NCBI GenBank assembly: GCA_027924585.1
Contig: BSBM01000865.1
Span: forward strand, 6,313,001 to 6,377,000
From: Larix kaempferi
Lineage: Eukaryota; Streptophyta; Pinopsida; Pinales; Pinaceae
DNA length: 64,000 bases
Reading direction: 5' to 3'
A model generated the notes under the pieces. The model was not told where the DNA came from, did no database searches, and was given only the letters and a program-made list of their open reading frames with translations. Of this stretch, positions 11,469-22,959 are shown piece after piece. Each line of letters opens with the position of its first letter. Position 1 is the first letter of the stretch. Position numbers and translations under genes: made by a program.

Positions 11469-12581
11469 CTGCAAAAGTGCAACATATTTATACTTACTAG
11501 ACTTAATCAATTTGACAGGAATGAAATATTATGATTGCTTATAAACATGGCCTTTGAGAGAACTTGATTAAAAATCTGTTGATAGATGCAACATGGCATG
11601 ATTGTTCATATACAATTAGAAGGATTTCAAATAATAAATGTATTACTCAACTAACACCACAATATCTAGGACATCCTCAGCAAGTCACCCATTCTCAAAA
11701 GAAGATAAAAGAATCTTCACCCAACACGAGGACATGTTCTTCTAAAGTCTCCAACAGCATCAACCCATTTTCACAATAATTTTCAGCTAGTAACAGAGGC
11801 AGTTTTGGATCAGAGCATTCTCATCCTTGTATGTAGCTTGTGAAGGTGTATTTCCAACACATTAAGCATTAATGCTCGATAATGAGAGATTCATTGCATG
11901 TCATGCATTACACTTGCAGTCAATGCTGATAGCCTATAACCTAATTAAACATGATCATCCATAACCAGCACAAATGACATTGCTTCATCAAATAATTCAG
12001 AACTATTCCATATAATTTACAGAGATAGCATGAAAGTGTGGTTTCTTTGGAGAATCTCTAAACTTTTCCATAATACCTAACTCAGAATATTAATGGTAAA
12101 ACTTAGAACTATATATCAGCATGCAAAAAATGTATTCTGGTCCATTGTAGGGTATCTCCAGCAATAAAGCCTTCAGAGGAAGCATGTAACAGAAGCCTTG
12201 ATATTTGATGGTGAATAACATCATCCTTGGACCAATGATGGTGAGAGAACTTCAAGCTCTGAGAGTACAAACAAAATATGGAGTGAAAGTAGGCTAATAT
12301 TTGAAAGTGATAGAGACATGGCACAGTTATTGGAGGCACTTTGCCATTTCCATACTAGAGCAAGAGAAATCAGTTGCACAAGAATAGATCTTAGGACTTT
12401 TCTAAAGGAAGCATCACATCTATTTGCTTTTACAAATAAAAACTATATTCCTACAAATAAAATCAAATGACCAATCTCTGTCACGGGATCTAGTATAAGA
12501 AGTTTATTCCCTTTACAAGATGAAGTTGTGAGGTTTGGCCATATGATTATGGGAAAGACATATTACATTTTTCTTGGTAAA
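11469..12581. other. non-coding DNA
   Basis: No recognisable protein, RNA gene or repeat. A 76-codon minus ORF at 12109-12339 has no family features. Confidence 0.4.
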
Positions 12582-12603
12582 AAATCTTGGGAGCCGGTGA
12601 CTC
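12582..12603 (+). repeat. direct repeat, left copy
   Basis: AATCTTGGGAGCCGGTGACTC here recurs, with two differences, at 13074-13095, bracketing the left arm of the unknown ORF. The spacing resembles the target duplication of a LINE-type insertion, but the inserted block has no clear poly-A end. Confidence 0.45.
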
Positions 12604-12627
12604 ATTATACAATTATATTAGTTTTAT

Positions 12628-13020
12628 TCCAAAGATACATTGAAGTCCTACAGCACAGCAGAAGGAAATTTCTTTCAAGGATTTAGAGGTAAGTACTTGA
12701 AAAACCTCAGTTTACACATTAAGATGCTACTAGCTCAAAAAGGAGTCTTAAGAATGCAATTAGATCCTGTTGACACAGTTCTGTCGACAGGGGTTCACTT
12801 CGCACTGTTGTCAACAAACACCAACCAGACACCCTTAAGCATCATCCCAGAATGGTTTTACCCTTTACAGCAACACCCGCAAAGTGAGTGATGTCTCAAC
12901 CAAGATGTTCAAGGGGGCTACAGGAACCAAGTTTCTGCAGTAGGGAGAGAACATGCATTAACCCTTACTTAGTCACTACCGAAACCAGAGATCTTCCTTA
13001 ACATTATATTAACACTTCAC
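12628..13020 (+). pseudogene. unknown ORF fragment, left arm of inverted pair
   Basis: The open part 12640-12891 reads through GNFFQGFRGKYLKNLSL, IKMLLAQKGVLRM, VHFALLSTNTNQTPLS and FYPLQQHPQSE. It closely matches the minus-strand ORF at 15246-15602 (about nine residues in ten), and the similarity continues about 130 bases past the stop, so DNA rather than just protein was copied. Homology begins abruptly near 12628 (ACATTGAAGTCCTAC); the upstream residues seen in the right arm are missing. Protein family not recognised. Confidence 0.5.
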
Positions 13021-13073
13021 ATGTACATTCGACATATTGGTGACAAATTAGCGTGACAAATAAGCATCGGTGA

Positions 13074-13095
13074 CATCTTGGGAGCCAGTGGCTCT
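13074..13095 (+). repeat. direct repeat, right copy
   Basis: CATCTTGGGAGCCAGTGGCTC, partner of the repeat at 12582-12603. Confidence 0.45.
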
Positions 13096-13609
13096 GTTGA
13101 AATATTACATGTATTCACATATTGGTGACAAATCCAATCTGGTAACTGTAATTAGTCTCTTGAAAGTGTCCTTGTATTCCTGTAAAGCATCCAATGCTTA
13201 TTGCTTATGTTGTAGACTTTCTTTAGGGGAAACCTCTGGTGGTGTTTTTCATCTGTTTATCAACATTAAGTCTTCATTTCCTATTCATATATATGATATT
13301 GTGTGAGTATTGTAATCTTATCCACATTAAGTTATTGTGTGAGTATTGTAATATTCTAATATTTTTTCTGGTTAGTGGGGTCCACCAATTTGATGACCAA
13401 TCTGGTTCTACAACATTGCTTGCGAAATTTCCATCTCATTGTAAGTACAAAAATGGTGCTTATAGATAAAGTGGTAGGTTTCCATAGTCTACCACCAAGA
13501 CATGCCCAAGTTAACATCTTGGATATCAAGTGCAAATAAAATGAAGAATGGAATTAAATCTATCCATATGATCTAGATTTCATCCCAATTGTAGCAACCT
13601 TACATCAAC
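13096..13609. other. non-coding DNA
   Basis: AT-rich; a GTGTGAGTATTGTAAT segment occurs twice about 34 bases apart near 13300-13350. No gene seen. Confidence 0.4.
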
Positions 13610-14480
13610 CATCTATCGTAAATACAAGATTCCATACATGCTCAACCAATTATGCATTCCAGTTTCCACATGGCCATGCTCAAGATGTCTCTCCATGAAC
13701 CCCACTCATTTTCTTATGACAGACATTTTGGCTCACAAAAGACACTACAACACCTTCAAAGGTATTTTTACTATGCATCAATGCAGCAAAATATTGCCAA
13801 CTATATTCAAAGGTGTGCCTTATGTAACCAACTCAAACCGTCCAATTGGAAGCTTGGCTTGTATGAACCATTACCAATGCCATATTTCCCATGGAAATCT
13901 AGTTCTTTGGACTTAATTAGTGCCTTTCCTAACACAGAAGACATCATTATTGCACTTTTATCTCATTTCTCCATAATATCTATTTTCATGCCTTGAAATA
14001 AGACAATTGATGTAGAAAGAGCCTTTGAAATCTTCTTCCAAGACGTTGGACACACTAAGGATTGCCAAACAACAATTGCCATAAACATAGATTCTATGTT
14101 CTTTATGTATTTTATGATATATTCATGGGACCTATTGGGATGCCAACTAGTTCTCCATTTATTTTCACCCACAGACAGATAGCTAGAGAGAAGTCATCAA
14201 CTGAACTCTTGTCCATACTCTCTCTGAATATATCATCAATCCAAAAAATAGTGGCATAAATAAATTAATGTTATTCCACACAACTATATGAAGGCATCCC
14301 ATATTTCTACCAAGCATTCACCCTTTAAGATTTGTTATAGATTCCAACCATTAGCACCATGAATTCCCAATGCCCTTCCAAACAAATCCACACCAAACCA
14401 ACAAAGAGTAGGAAAGCCATCCATTATGTGGAGAAATCAACAAATATCCATGCAATGGTCAATCACAAGGAAATATAAAG
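13610..14480 (+). pseudogene. Gypsy integrase relic
   Basis: In shifting frames the plus strand gives an integrase N-terminal zinc-binding region (FGSQKTLQHLQRYFYYASMQ then IQRCALCNQLKPSN; the His part upstream is worn), the YEPLPMPYFPWKSSSLDLIS block around the first core Asp, and after a frameshift near 13990 worn parts of the catalytic core (DVERAFEIFFQDV; a THRQIAREKSS block where PQTD...T/E normally stands). A further worn block continues to about 14480. Order and spacing fit Ty3/Gypsy integrase. There are several frameshifts and stops. No LTRs belonging to it were found; it sits between the two inverted copies of the unknown ORF. Confidence 0.7.
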
Positions 14481-15010
14481 CTCTACGAGATCTTCATGTT
14501 GCACAGTGCACCTGTAAAGATCAGATCTGCAATATTAAGGGGCCACTTTTCTTCAAATGTACATATTTCATTGCTATTCAATGATGATAAATTCTATGGA
14601 ATTTTTGAACAAGATGTGCCCTCTTCACATATTTCTTGTATCCTTCAGTAGTTCATTTGGTGCTGCAAACTCTGTCAAATATTGTTCTCATGAGAGGCGT
14701 CAGATTTGAAGTTAATTTGCTTGAAGTCATTTTTTTTGAAGAGCTGGAATGGTACTTGCTTGATTACATCTAGACAATTTTTTATTTTGTATGTTGCAGT
14801 GTTAGTGACTTGAGTTGGGGACTCTGCTTCCTATTTTCAGGACTCATTGTTATCTAGATATTTAATCTTCTATAGAGAAAGTATTATAGTACAAACAAGA
14901 TACAAGATGACCACCATTCTGAATACAACACCCAAACTTTGAGTTGTAGAATAAATCCAGCTTTTGCAATAATAACAACACTAATAATCTATACACCAAT
15001 ACGCTAATAT
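14481..15010. other. non-coding DNA
   Basis: No ORF with recognisable features, no LTR ends. Confidence 0.4.
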
Positions 15011-15167
15011 GTTAAGGAAGATCTCTGGTTTCGATAGCGACTAAAACTGTACATGTGAAGTGTTAATATAATGTTAAGGAAGATCTCTAGTTTCGGTAGC
15101 GACTAAAACTGTACATGTGAAGTGTTAATATAATGTTAAGGAAGATCTCTAGTTTCGGTAGCGACTA
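15011..15167. repeat. 62-bp tandem repeat, 2.5 copies
   Basis: Units start at 15011, 15073 and 15135 with GTTAAGGAAGATCTCT; the third is cut off after TAGCGACTA. The same unit occurs once, inverted, at 12975-13040 beside the left arm. The array is thus a local expansion on the right-arm side only. Confidence 0.85.
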
Positions 15168-15680
15168 AGTAAGGGTTAATGCATGTTCTCTCCCTATTGC
15201 AGAAACTTGGTTCTTGCAGCCCCCTTGAAAATCTCGGTTGAGACATCACTCGCTTTGCGGGTGTTGCTGTAAAGGGTAAAACCTTTCTGGGATGATGCTT
15301 AAGGGTGTCTGGTTGGTGTTTGTTGACAACATTGCGAAGTGAACCCCTGTCGACAGAACTATGTCAACAGGGTCTGATTGCATTCTTAAGACTCCTTTTT
15401 CAGCTAGTAGCATCTTAATGTATAAACTGAGGTTTTTCAGGTACTTACCTCTAAATCCTTGAAAGAAATTTCCTTCTGCTGCGCTGTAGGACTTCGATGT
15501 GTCCACAACAAACTCTATAACATAGCCCTCTAGTAAGCTATCCAACCAAAAGTCTACTACTCTTGAAATTTGGTTGTCAATGCCTTTAAGCCTCTGAATC
15601 AACTCTGGATTCCAAATTGTAGGTTCTCCACCCTCGAAACAATTTTTGCATTCTGTTATCCTTGATATACACTCATGAAA
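15168..15680 (-). pseudogene. unknown ORF, right arm of inverted pair
   Basis: The minus-strand frame is open from about 15680, right after a possible acceptor (GCTACTTAG), to a stop near 15246: roughly 145 codons. Visible blocks are HECISRITECKNCFEGGEP, ELIQRLKGIDNQISRVVDFW, LDSLLEGYVIEFVVDTS, and then the part shared with 12640-12891. It has a Cys-containing start and a helical, Leu-rich middle. I do not recognise it. It is longer and cleaner than the left arm, so it is probably nearer the source; host exon, or gene fragment captured by a transposon. Confidence 0.45.
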
Positions 15681-15689
15681 CTAAGTAGC

Positions 15690-16239
15690 GAATGATCCAA
15701 ATAAAATTTGATGTAAGTGAGTGAATATATACCTCTACAACCATTATTCTGTGGTAAGACGCAGATGTCTGTTCTCTTTCTTTGCAAATTCGAGTTCTGT
15801 CTGGCTTACCCAATTCTTTATTTCTGTCTTTTACGGATACCACATAACATACTACAAATTCTCTAGCTTGGAAATGGATCCATTTTTTTATTGTGCTTCC
15901 TTCTTCACAGTCTCATAACATAACAACATCGCATATCGCAAGTTATTTAGTGCAACAACAAAACCATTTGTTGGCTTCTTACTCTCTCTTACTACTTTCC
16001 TTGGGGCTGACCCAAGTTCTACGAGGTTACCCTCTAGTATTTAGTCCAACAATATACCCTTCACTGGCCCTTTCGGCATCAACCTACGAGTAGGATGAAG
16101 TCTCACCCGAAGCAAAGATGGGTGGTTACAGAATCAGGTTTCTATAACCTGGTGACACGCGGTTATGTTATGTGAACTGGATATGCGCAGCTCACTGAAC
16201 ATCTACTTTTCATATCACTACTAACATGAATCTGCTCAG
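15690..16239. other. non-coding DNA
   Basis: Short ORFs only; no recognisable features. Confidence 0.4.
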
Positions 16240-16790
16240 TTTGTAATTCTTGACAACCTACAGACTCCGTTGAATCGTTGTTACTGCACATATATTATGA
16301 CTACGCATTTACCATATTTAACACAACTTCGAAATGTTCATACATACATGTTCCTATACTTAACATATAATTTCCATTCACATTCATATGAAAACAAATA
16401 TATAAGCATAAACATTCGATATAATAGAGATTCAAACACACAAAACAAGTATTTACGTGGTTCACCCCCAAGATGGGAGATACATCCATGAGAATTGTTC
16501 TTATATTTATTGGATGGGGTTAACAGATCCATTCTGCGCACTCAGCTGTAGACTCTTCTCTACAATAGATCTCTGCACACACAACTACAAAGTCTTTTTC
16601 CTCTCTTAGATTTCTTAGCATAGATCTACTCAGTCTAAAATAAGTCTATTAAGATCTATTCTCATATAATCTTATCTAACCCTTCCTTATGCAACATTCC
16701 CCCTTTTATAAATTGTTCCCGAAGGTCACATATTTACAATAACTATGGGCCAACCCCCATAGTACCCTTAAACCCAAAATGGCATGGTTC
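16240..16790 (-). mobile_element. probable old Copia-type LTR
   Basis: A minus-strand TATAAAAGGGG lies near 16700-16715. Downstream on that strand is a block reading AAATACTTGTTTTGTG after a GGGGGTGAACCACGTAAA segment (near 16450-16475), typical of the R/U5 part of plant Copia LTRs. The ends and the primer site could not be placed. The minus ORF at 16905-17183 lies upstream of the TATA and may be U3 or unrelated. Confidence 0.4.
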
Positions 16791-16904
16791 TTTTGTTGAC
16801 CACGCTTTCTATTTACTTTGATGGAGCTATGTTGTCCTTTTGTGTCGCTTCCTCTGGCTCGACTCTTCTCTGACAGTCACAGTTCTGACTGCGTGGCTCT
16901 GACG

Positions 16905-17183
16905 CTACAGTGGCGCGTCCTTTGCACCATTCTGCATCTCTACTCTTTGTTTTTGTAGTTGGAATTCCTCCACTTCATTCATAATTGCTCCAACTACTTC
17001 GATGGTCCTTAATACTTCGCATTTACTAAGGGGACAGCTCCTTATATGCCACTTCACTGCGCTCCATACCCTGCTCCCGGGAATTGTGGATTTGTCTCTC
17101 CCAAAACTGGTCGATGTTAGGCCTCTCCTAACTTGTACTTTGCCATCAAAACGTCCTTTGACTTGGGTTTCACCCAACAACAT
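16905..17183 (-). other. 92-codon ORF, unknown
   Basis: The predicted peptide is basic at its start (GETQVKGRFDGKVQVRRGLT) and less AT-rich than its surroundings, with no recognised domain. It might be internal retroelement coding (gag-like) next to the LTR-like segment, or chance. Confidence 0.25.
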
Positions 17184-17187
17184 TATC

Positions 17188-17880
17188 TAGGTGTCCTAGG
17201 GCCTTGGGAATGGAATTCTAGTGAAAAAGATCATATCTTTGGCCCTAAAGAAACCATTAGGGCATCTGAATCCATGAACAATGCCAAAAAGTGCTACACA
17301 TGAACTTGCATGGGTATCTATGGTGGTATGTATCTAGTTCTTGTGTTCTTGGGTATTTGTACATGGTTAATAGAAGAGACCTGAACTTTTACCTCTGCAG
17401 GAATCCCCTATCCATCTGGGGATAAGAAGGTTTCATCAACCAACAACACATGGCATACTGAGGGTATCATTGGCCTATGATTGATGATGTATGTTCCATT
17501 GCGTGGTCTTGAGCAACATGTACATGTCCTAAGGCCTTGGGAATGTATTTCTAGGGAAGAATACCATCTCTTTGGCCCTAAAGAAATTGTTTAGGAATCG
17601 AGATCCATGATCCATGCCTCGAAGCATCAAGCATGACTTTGTAGGGGTATCCATGGAACTATGTATCAAAGTCTCGGGGACTTGTGAACTTGGATGATTT
17701 TCAACAATACGTACATAGAAAGATCTAAAGTAAGCTTCTAGGAATGCAAGGCCATGAATGATGGTTAAAACCACCACACATGATATCTCAATAGTATCCA
17801 TGATATCTATGTGGGGATATCAATGTCATTAGAATGTTTTCAACAATAGGTATGAGTCTCAAGTCTCTGCACATGGTTCA
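17188..17880. repeat. dispersed direct repeat, two to three diverged units
   Basis: The block around GGCCTTGGGAATG...CTTTGGCCCTAAAGAAA at 17200-17260 recurs at 17528-17590 in the same orientation, and the text after it (ATGATCCATG/ATCCATGA, catgACTT, GGTATC, TATGTATC) stays alignable for about 180 bases. A third, weaker unit may follow at 17790-17880. The period is roughly 330 bases. No coding. Confidence 0.55.
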
Positions 17881-18564
17881 GGGAGGAACCCAACTTCAAG
17901 AATTTCATAGGATCATAAGACAAACATAAGCTATAAATCATCTAATTTAAGTAGAGATTATTTAAATTTTCGTCACAGATAAAATTGCATATTCTTAAAT
18001 TGATTTAAGAGAAACTCAAAACCATCCCAAGAATAAAAATTTGACAACTTGTCCTCAATATTAGTGAATATTGTGTCAACACAAGACTTTTTTGGACTTA
18101 GCTAATGAAATAGTGGCCTTCTTATATCTCTTCAAATTGCTTAGGAAGACTAAGAAAGCACATAATTAGGGGATTATTCACCATATGGAATCAAAACTGC
18201 CTTTATAGATTAAATATAACTGAGATATATAATCCTAATTGATTGGAGATTAATTTTCAATGGAAAAAGGGGTTTTGGATTCACACTAACCTCATTGGGT
18301 ATGATAGGATAGTGATTAGAATCTCCACTTAGGCTACACATTGATGATACAATAATTGATCATCAAAATAGACTAAAGAATGAGAAATATGTTCAATATT
18401 TTTTCTACCTAAGCCTCTCAAACCTAGTTGTTTCTCTAGGTCGGGTCTAACACCTACTGGGCTATGTCAATCAGCTTGACATCTTCCCACTTGTGAGTAA
18501 AATAGTTTGATAGGAGGGATTTTCCTATTGTGTAACCTGTATCTCTACAAACAAAGGTTTTATT
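17881..18564. other. non-coding DNA
   Basis: AT-rich, no features recognised. Confidence 0.4.
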
Positions 18565-19070
18565 TGTTAATTTTGTTTTATTATAGTAGTATTTGAATCT
18601 TTAACTTAGAACAATAATAAAGTAGGATCACTGAAATATAACCATGCAAAGAAAAATAAAGAGAAACAAATATTTTTTCCTCAGAAACCCTTCTATACAA
18701 GGGAATAAAAACCAACAGTCTTTTCTTTTTTAGATGTTCAAATCAAGATACAAAATACATCATATATAAGAGTAACCAAAATAATCCAAATATAACAAAC
18801 CCAGAAAATATCCTTCTTCTATTGTTGCATCCTTCTCTTCCTCAACTACGCACATGATTAGATGATTGGAGCGAATTGCTTGCTTGGAATGAGTGAGACA
18901 TAACTCTATTTATACTTGATCATGTGTTTTACTTTTCACTTTTGTTGGGGCCGACTTGTGTGCTTGATGATACTGACTTGCTTAATGCACAATAATAATA
19001 ATAATTGTTTATTATCTTTTTCTTTGCGGTTGAATTCTTTAGGATACCACTCAAAGCTACAACATCAACA
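18565..19070 (-). mobile_element. 3' LTR of old Copia element 5
   Basis: The right edge is clear: ACAACATCAACA followed by the PPT CTCCCTCTTAG (plus strand), the same arrangement as in element 4. The left edge is proposed at TGTTAATTTTG by analogy with TGTTAAATTTTG of element 4. Inside are the family blocks: CCTCAGAAACCCTTC, a minus-strand TATA (plus CTATTTATACTT near 18908) and GGGGCCGACTTG. A short AAT microsatellite lies at 18988-19003. The partner LTR was not found. Confidence 0.65.
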
Positions 19071-19081
19071 CTCCCTCTTAG
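19071..19081 (-). promoter_or_regulatory. polypurine tract of element 5
   Basis: The minus strand reads CTAAGAGGGAG directly before the LTR start TGTTGATG, as in elements 3 and 4. Confidence 0.7.
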
Positions 19082-19149
19082 ATAGGGAGGTATCATAATT
19101 CTAGCCCACATCTGGATATCAGCTGAGCATCATGGCTTGTCTTGAACAT

Positions 19150-19870
19150 CTCTTCAACATAAGAAATGTCTTCTCACATCCATGTGGCTACAACCAACAT
19201 GACAGGGGGGATACAACCCAAATACTTCACTAGGGATACAACCACAAGTGATTCAGCACTACATCATGGGCTACAACCTCATGATGTCCACAAGGGATAC
19301 AACCTCATGTGGGATCACAAGGGATACAACCTCATGTGGGTCTTTTAAAACCATTTCAATATCTACAACCACATGACGACCACAAGGAATACAACCACAT
19401 GTGGGATCACAAGGGATACAAAAGCATGTGAGGCTTTCATCATGTCCACATCGGATACAAACTCATAGGGGCAATGGGATACATCCCATAAGTATCCTGA
19501 CCACATGAGATACACCTCAAGGGTTGTTGGGAACCAACCCAGTAACATGTTGTCACATAAGATACACCTCAAGGGATATTGGGAACCGACCCATATATTA
19601 GTTATCCCAACCATATGAGCTATGACTAAAGGGTCGCTGGTCACCAACCTAGTGGTGAGTCATTCCCAACCACAAGGGTCGTTGGGCACCAACCAAGAGA
19701 CAAATTTTCCTAACCTCATGGGCCACACCCAAAGGGTTGTTGGACACCAACCTAGTGATAATTTATCCCAACCACATGGACTACACCCCAAGGGATTTTG
19801 CGCACCAACCCAGTGATGATTTATTCCCAACCACAAGGGACATTAGGCATCAACCCAGAGATTCATACCA
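19150..19870. repeat. tandem repeat arrays in element 5, 3' region
   Basis: Two adjacent repeat types occupy the space between pol and 3' LTR. The first (19190-19470) repeats GGGATACAACC(T/A)CATGTGGGATCACAA-like units of about 20-40 bases. The second (19500-19860) repeats a unit with GGGCACCAACCCAGTGATG and TTTATTCCCAACCACA parts, about 55-65 bases. Short ORFs over this region are repeat artefacts. Confidence 0.8.
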
Positions 19871-20280
19871 ACACAACTCAGTCCATCAAGAAGTGTCCAT
19901 GTACAGTATATCATTGCATCGATATCTCCAGCCCATATCAATCCATCAATCTCTATTTTTTCCAAATCCAGGGCTAATGGGATATGACCCATAGAAACAT
20001 AGCTCATTCCATCAAGAAGTGTTCATGTCTCAGTCCATCAACTAGTATCATAAATCAACTCAACTAAGTTCGTCAAGGAGTATTGTACAGAATAGTCAGA
20101 TCCCTCTCTCTCCTTCTCAAGGGAGATTCACACCATTCTCCCTGTCTCAGGGAGAGTGTCTCAATGATGCTACACCATCAACACTTCCTCTCAATGAGGG
20201 AGACATTATCCACCACTCCAATCCCATCACGAAAATACAAAAACTTCTCCTTGGGAAGAGGCTTGATGAGAGTGTTATAA

Positions 20281-20870
20281 TTAAGATAATCTATAGGAGT
20301 ATACTACAGCTAGACTACTCCCCTTTGTACCATGTCTCAGATGTAATGGTATTGGACCTCCACATGCTTCAAGCTATCATGAAATATTGGATTCACTGAA
20401 AGTTGCACAAAACTTAGGTTATGATAGGGAATCAATGTCAGCTCTAGCATCTGACCAAATAATCTAGTAAGGAGCTTCTGAATCCATACTGCTTCCTAAG
20501 CTGCAGCACTCACTATAATGTACTGAACCTTTGTTGTACTTAGTGCCATACACGTCTACTTCCTTCTACACCAAGAGATAACGACAGATCCAAAATTGAA
20601 TCAACACCCAAAGGTTCTCTGCATATCCATGTCACTCTCTTCCCAATAAAAATTAGAGTATCTCTACAATATCATGCCAACACTCGAAGCATAGGCCATA
20701 TCCCATTGTGCCATGCAAGTAGCACAACACATTCTTTGCAGCAACCTAGTGTGTTTGTATCATCTAAACCATAAACTCGCTAAGGGAACTCAAAGAAAAT
20801 ATCTAGTCATAAATGTAGCTATGGAATTGCAGTCCATCATCCAAATCTCCTCAATATATCATTATTGGGG
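20281..20870 (-). pseudogene. Copia RT end/RNase H relic of element 5
   Basis: Translating the minus strand in broken frames gives the end of the Copia polymerase: a FGMMDC-like block near 20850, a KHVLRYLHGTMGYGL-like block near 20720, an SVVISWCRRK-type RNase H start near 20580, a KLSVNPIFHDSLKHVEVQYHYI-type block near 20390 (VQLSVNPIFHDSLKHVEVQY) and DMVQRGVV near 20320. Many stops. This is the same lineage as elements 3 and 4 but far more mutated, in agreement with its being the host of the element 4 insertion. Confidence 0.7.
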
Positions 20871-21476
20871 GAATGTATGTCCGATGCTACAAGCATTCAT
20901 CTTGAAGCTCGAGGCACCTTGCTTCCTTTGCATCTGAACACTTTGCACCCTCTGCATCTAAGAATTCATTTGTGTCATCTCCCACCAAGTGGGTCTTTTG
21001 AGATGAGCCTCCTGCTCATAGGATGTCACTCTATATTCCCTCTAGATCCGTGTTATAGACTCCCTCTGCAACTCCTCATGATTATTGGAAGGATGAACAT
21101 CTATTGTAGAGAGAGACCAATATTTGTTGGATCCTACTGGTTCCAACTGTCAATATCCATATGAGATACTATGGACCTGAACATATATTGTTTTCCGTTG
21201 TTGAAGAGTGATCGCTTGTTCTTCGAAACAAGTCTCATCATCCTTCTCTTGTAGGCCATAGAACATGGTCTTTCTTACAAGTCAAATTCAGTCCATTAAT
21301 ATCAACATTGCATAGTCATGAAATTCAATTAAATTGTATTGACATTTCAATGCAATGACGATTTCTTATGCATAATGACATAGTTCACACATTTATGTAA
21401 CCATATTATCCAATTCTTTAGCACAACACCCATCCATATCCCAAACACAAATGGTGACTATTTGGATGCCTTCCAT
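20871..21476 (-). mobile_element. worn internal sequence of element 5
   Basis: No readable protein. The last 100 bases, joined to 39674-39770 beyond element 4, are similar in reverse to 53885-54060 inside element 3, which shows that this is retroelement DNA. Confidence 0.45.
21472..21476. repeat. target site duplication of element 4 (left)
   Basis: TCCAT, repeated at 39674-39678 right after the other end of the element. Confidence 0.85.
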
Positions 21477-22079
21477 TGTTAAATTTTGAGCATTAATTCA
21501 CAATACTCTAGGATCTTTACTGAGAGAATAACATGTACAGTATATCAATGCATATAAATCATAACAAGCATGTCAATCATCACAAGAAGCAAAAGCATGA
21601 GAGACAAGAGACACGGAGTTTCCGTGGGGAAAACCCTAAGGTGAAAAACCCCACAACTTCCTCAGAGATAGAGAGAGCAATGGATCAACCAAAGTACAAC
21701 CAAAATACATAGAGATAGTCTCCTAGTAGTAGATGATCCTCCCCCTCACTAGTGCGAAACTTTCTGAGTGAAGGAAGAATGAGTTTCCAAATGATTCAAA
21801 TAGAGATCTCCCGATCTCTATTTATACTTGTCAGTTTTCCTAGTGACATTATGGGGCCGACTTGTCTAGCTAGGTACATCAACCATATAATATATAAATC
21901 AGGGCCGACCCCACACATGGTGGTCTAATAACCCATCGGCAAGTTCACACACTTGCGACATTGTCAATACATATAACGACACTTCCGTATAGAGGAATGA
22001 CACATCTCTATAGGAGTACAATAACATATAAATGAAATACATGGATGAAATACATTCCGAAGTTACATAAACATCAACA
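21477..22079 (-). mobile_element. 3' LTR of element 4
   Basis: The plus strand starts TGTTAAATTTTGAGC and ends ACATCAACA. It contains the minus-strand TATA (plus CTATTTATACTTG near 21818) and the block GGTCTAATAACCCATC. It pairs with 39082-39673 (603 versus 592 bases). Confidence 0.9.
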
Positions 22080-22092
22080 CTCCCTCTTAGCT
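22080..22092 (-). promoter_or_regulatory. polypurine tract of element 4
   Basis: Minus strand AGCTAAGAGGGAG immediately before TGTTGATG. Confidence 0.8.
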
Positions 22093-22299
22093 AGGAAGGT
22101 ATTTCTCGACACAGATCTGCTAGCACAAGTCTTCTTCTCTGGATCATTGTCATCGATGCATCGTCCTCGAATCATCATCATCATCACTGTTGCTGCTATC
22201 TCAAACAGTCTCTGCATCTACTCGTCATAGGAAGTTCTACAGAACCAGTCCTTTTTCATACTGGATGTAGACCCACCACCTGCAAGTCTTCATCATCAC

Positions 22300-22915
22300 T
22301 GGCCATACTATGGAATCCTCAGGACTTATTACGTGCATCACAAAACCTCGAAAGAGCATCCCAGGATGTTATGGGTACACAACTCCGACCTGTAGGATCT
22401 CCCAGGGCCATATTATATGTGACCTCACCACAAAACCTTGCAAGAGCATCCCAGGATGTTACGAGCATACAGCTCTACCTATAGGATCTCCCAAGGACAA
22501 ATTACATGTGGTCACCACAAAACCTTGCAAGAGCATCCCAGGCTGTTACGATCACACAGCTCTACCTATAGGATCTCCTAGGGACATATTACATGTGGTC
22601 ATGGAAAAACCTTGCAAGAGCATCCCAGGACTTATTATGGGCACACGGCCCAACCTATCGGATCTCCCAGGGACATATTATATGCCATAGGACAAAACCT
22701 CGAAAGAGAATCTGCCAGATATCCCAGGGCCAAATTATATGCCATAGGAAAAACCTCAAAAGACTATCTGCAGATCTCCCAAGGCCAAATTATATGTCCT
22801 CCCAGAGCAAAACCTTGAAAGAGCATTTGACAGATATCCCAGGGCCAGATTACATGCCATAGGAAAAACCTCGAAAGGCTATCTACAAATCTCCCAGGGC
22901 CAAATTATATGCTCA
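22300..22915. repeat. tandem arrays of 87-90 and about 60 bases, element 4
   Basis: The core GCATCCCAGG recurs at 22356, 22446, 22533 and 22620 (units 90, 87 and 87), each with AAAACCT(T/C)G(C/A)AAGA and GGATCTCCCA blocks. From 22690 a shorter unit (about 58-60) with GATATCCCAGGGCCA and ATGCCATAGGA follows, four copies. Homologous units occur in element 3 at 56330-56850. ORFs across this array are artefacts. Confidence 0.9.
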
Positions 22916-22959
22916 TCTGCACAACCTGATCCACAGCCACAGAGTATCAACCTGATTCT

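Noticed and set aside
22310-22862. Plus-strand ORFs of 68-126 codons with repeated CKSIPGCY-type motifs
   Set aside because: They only translate the 87-90 base tandem array, in the direction opposite to the element's genes.
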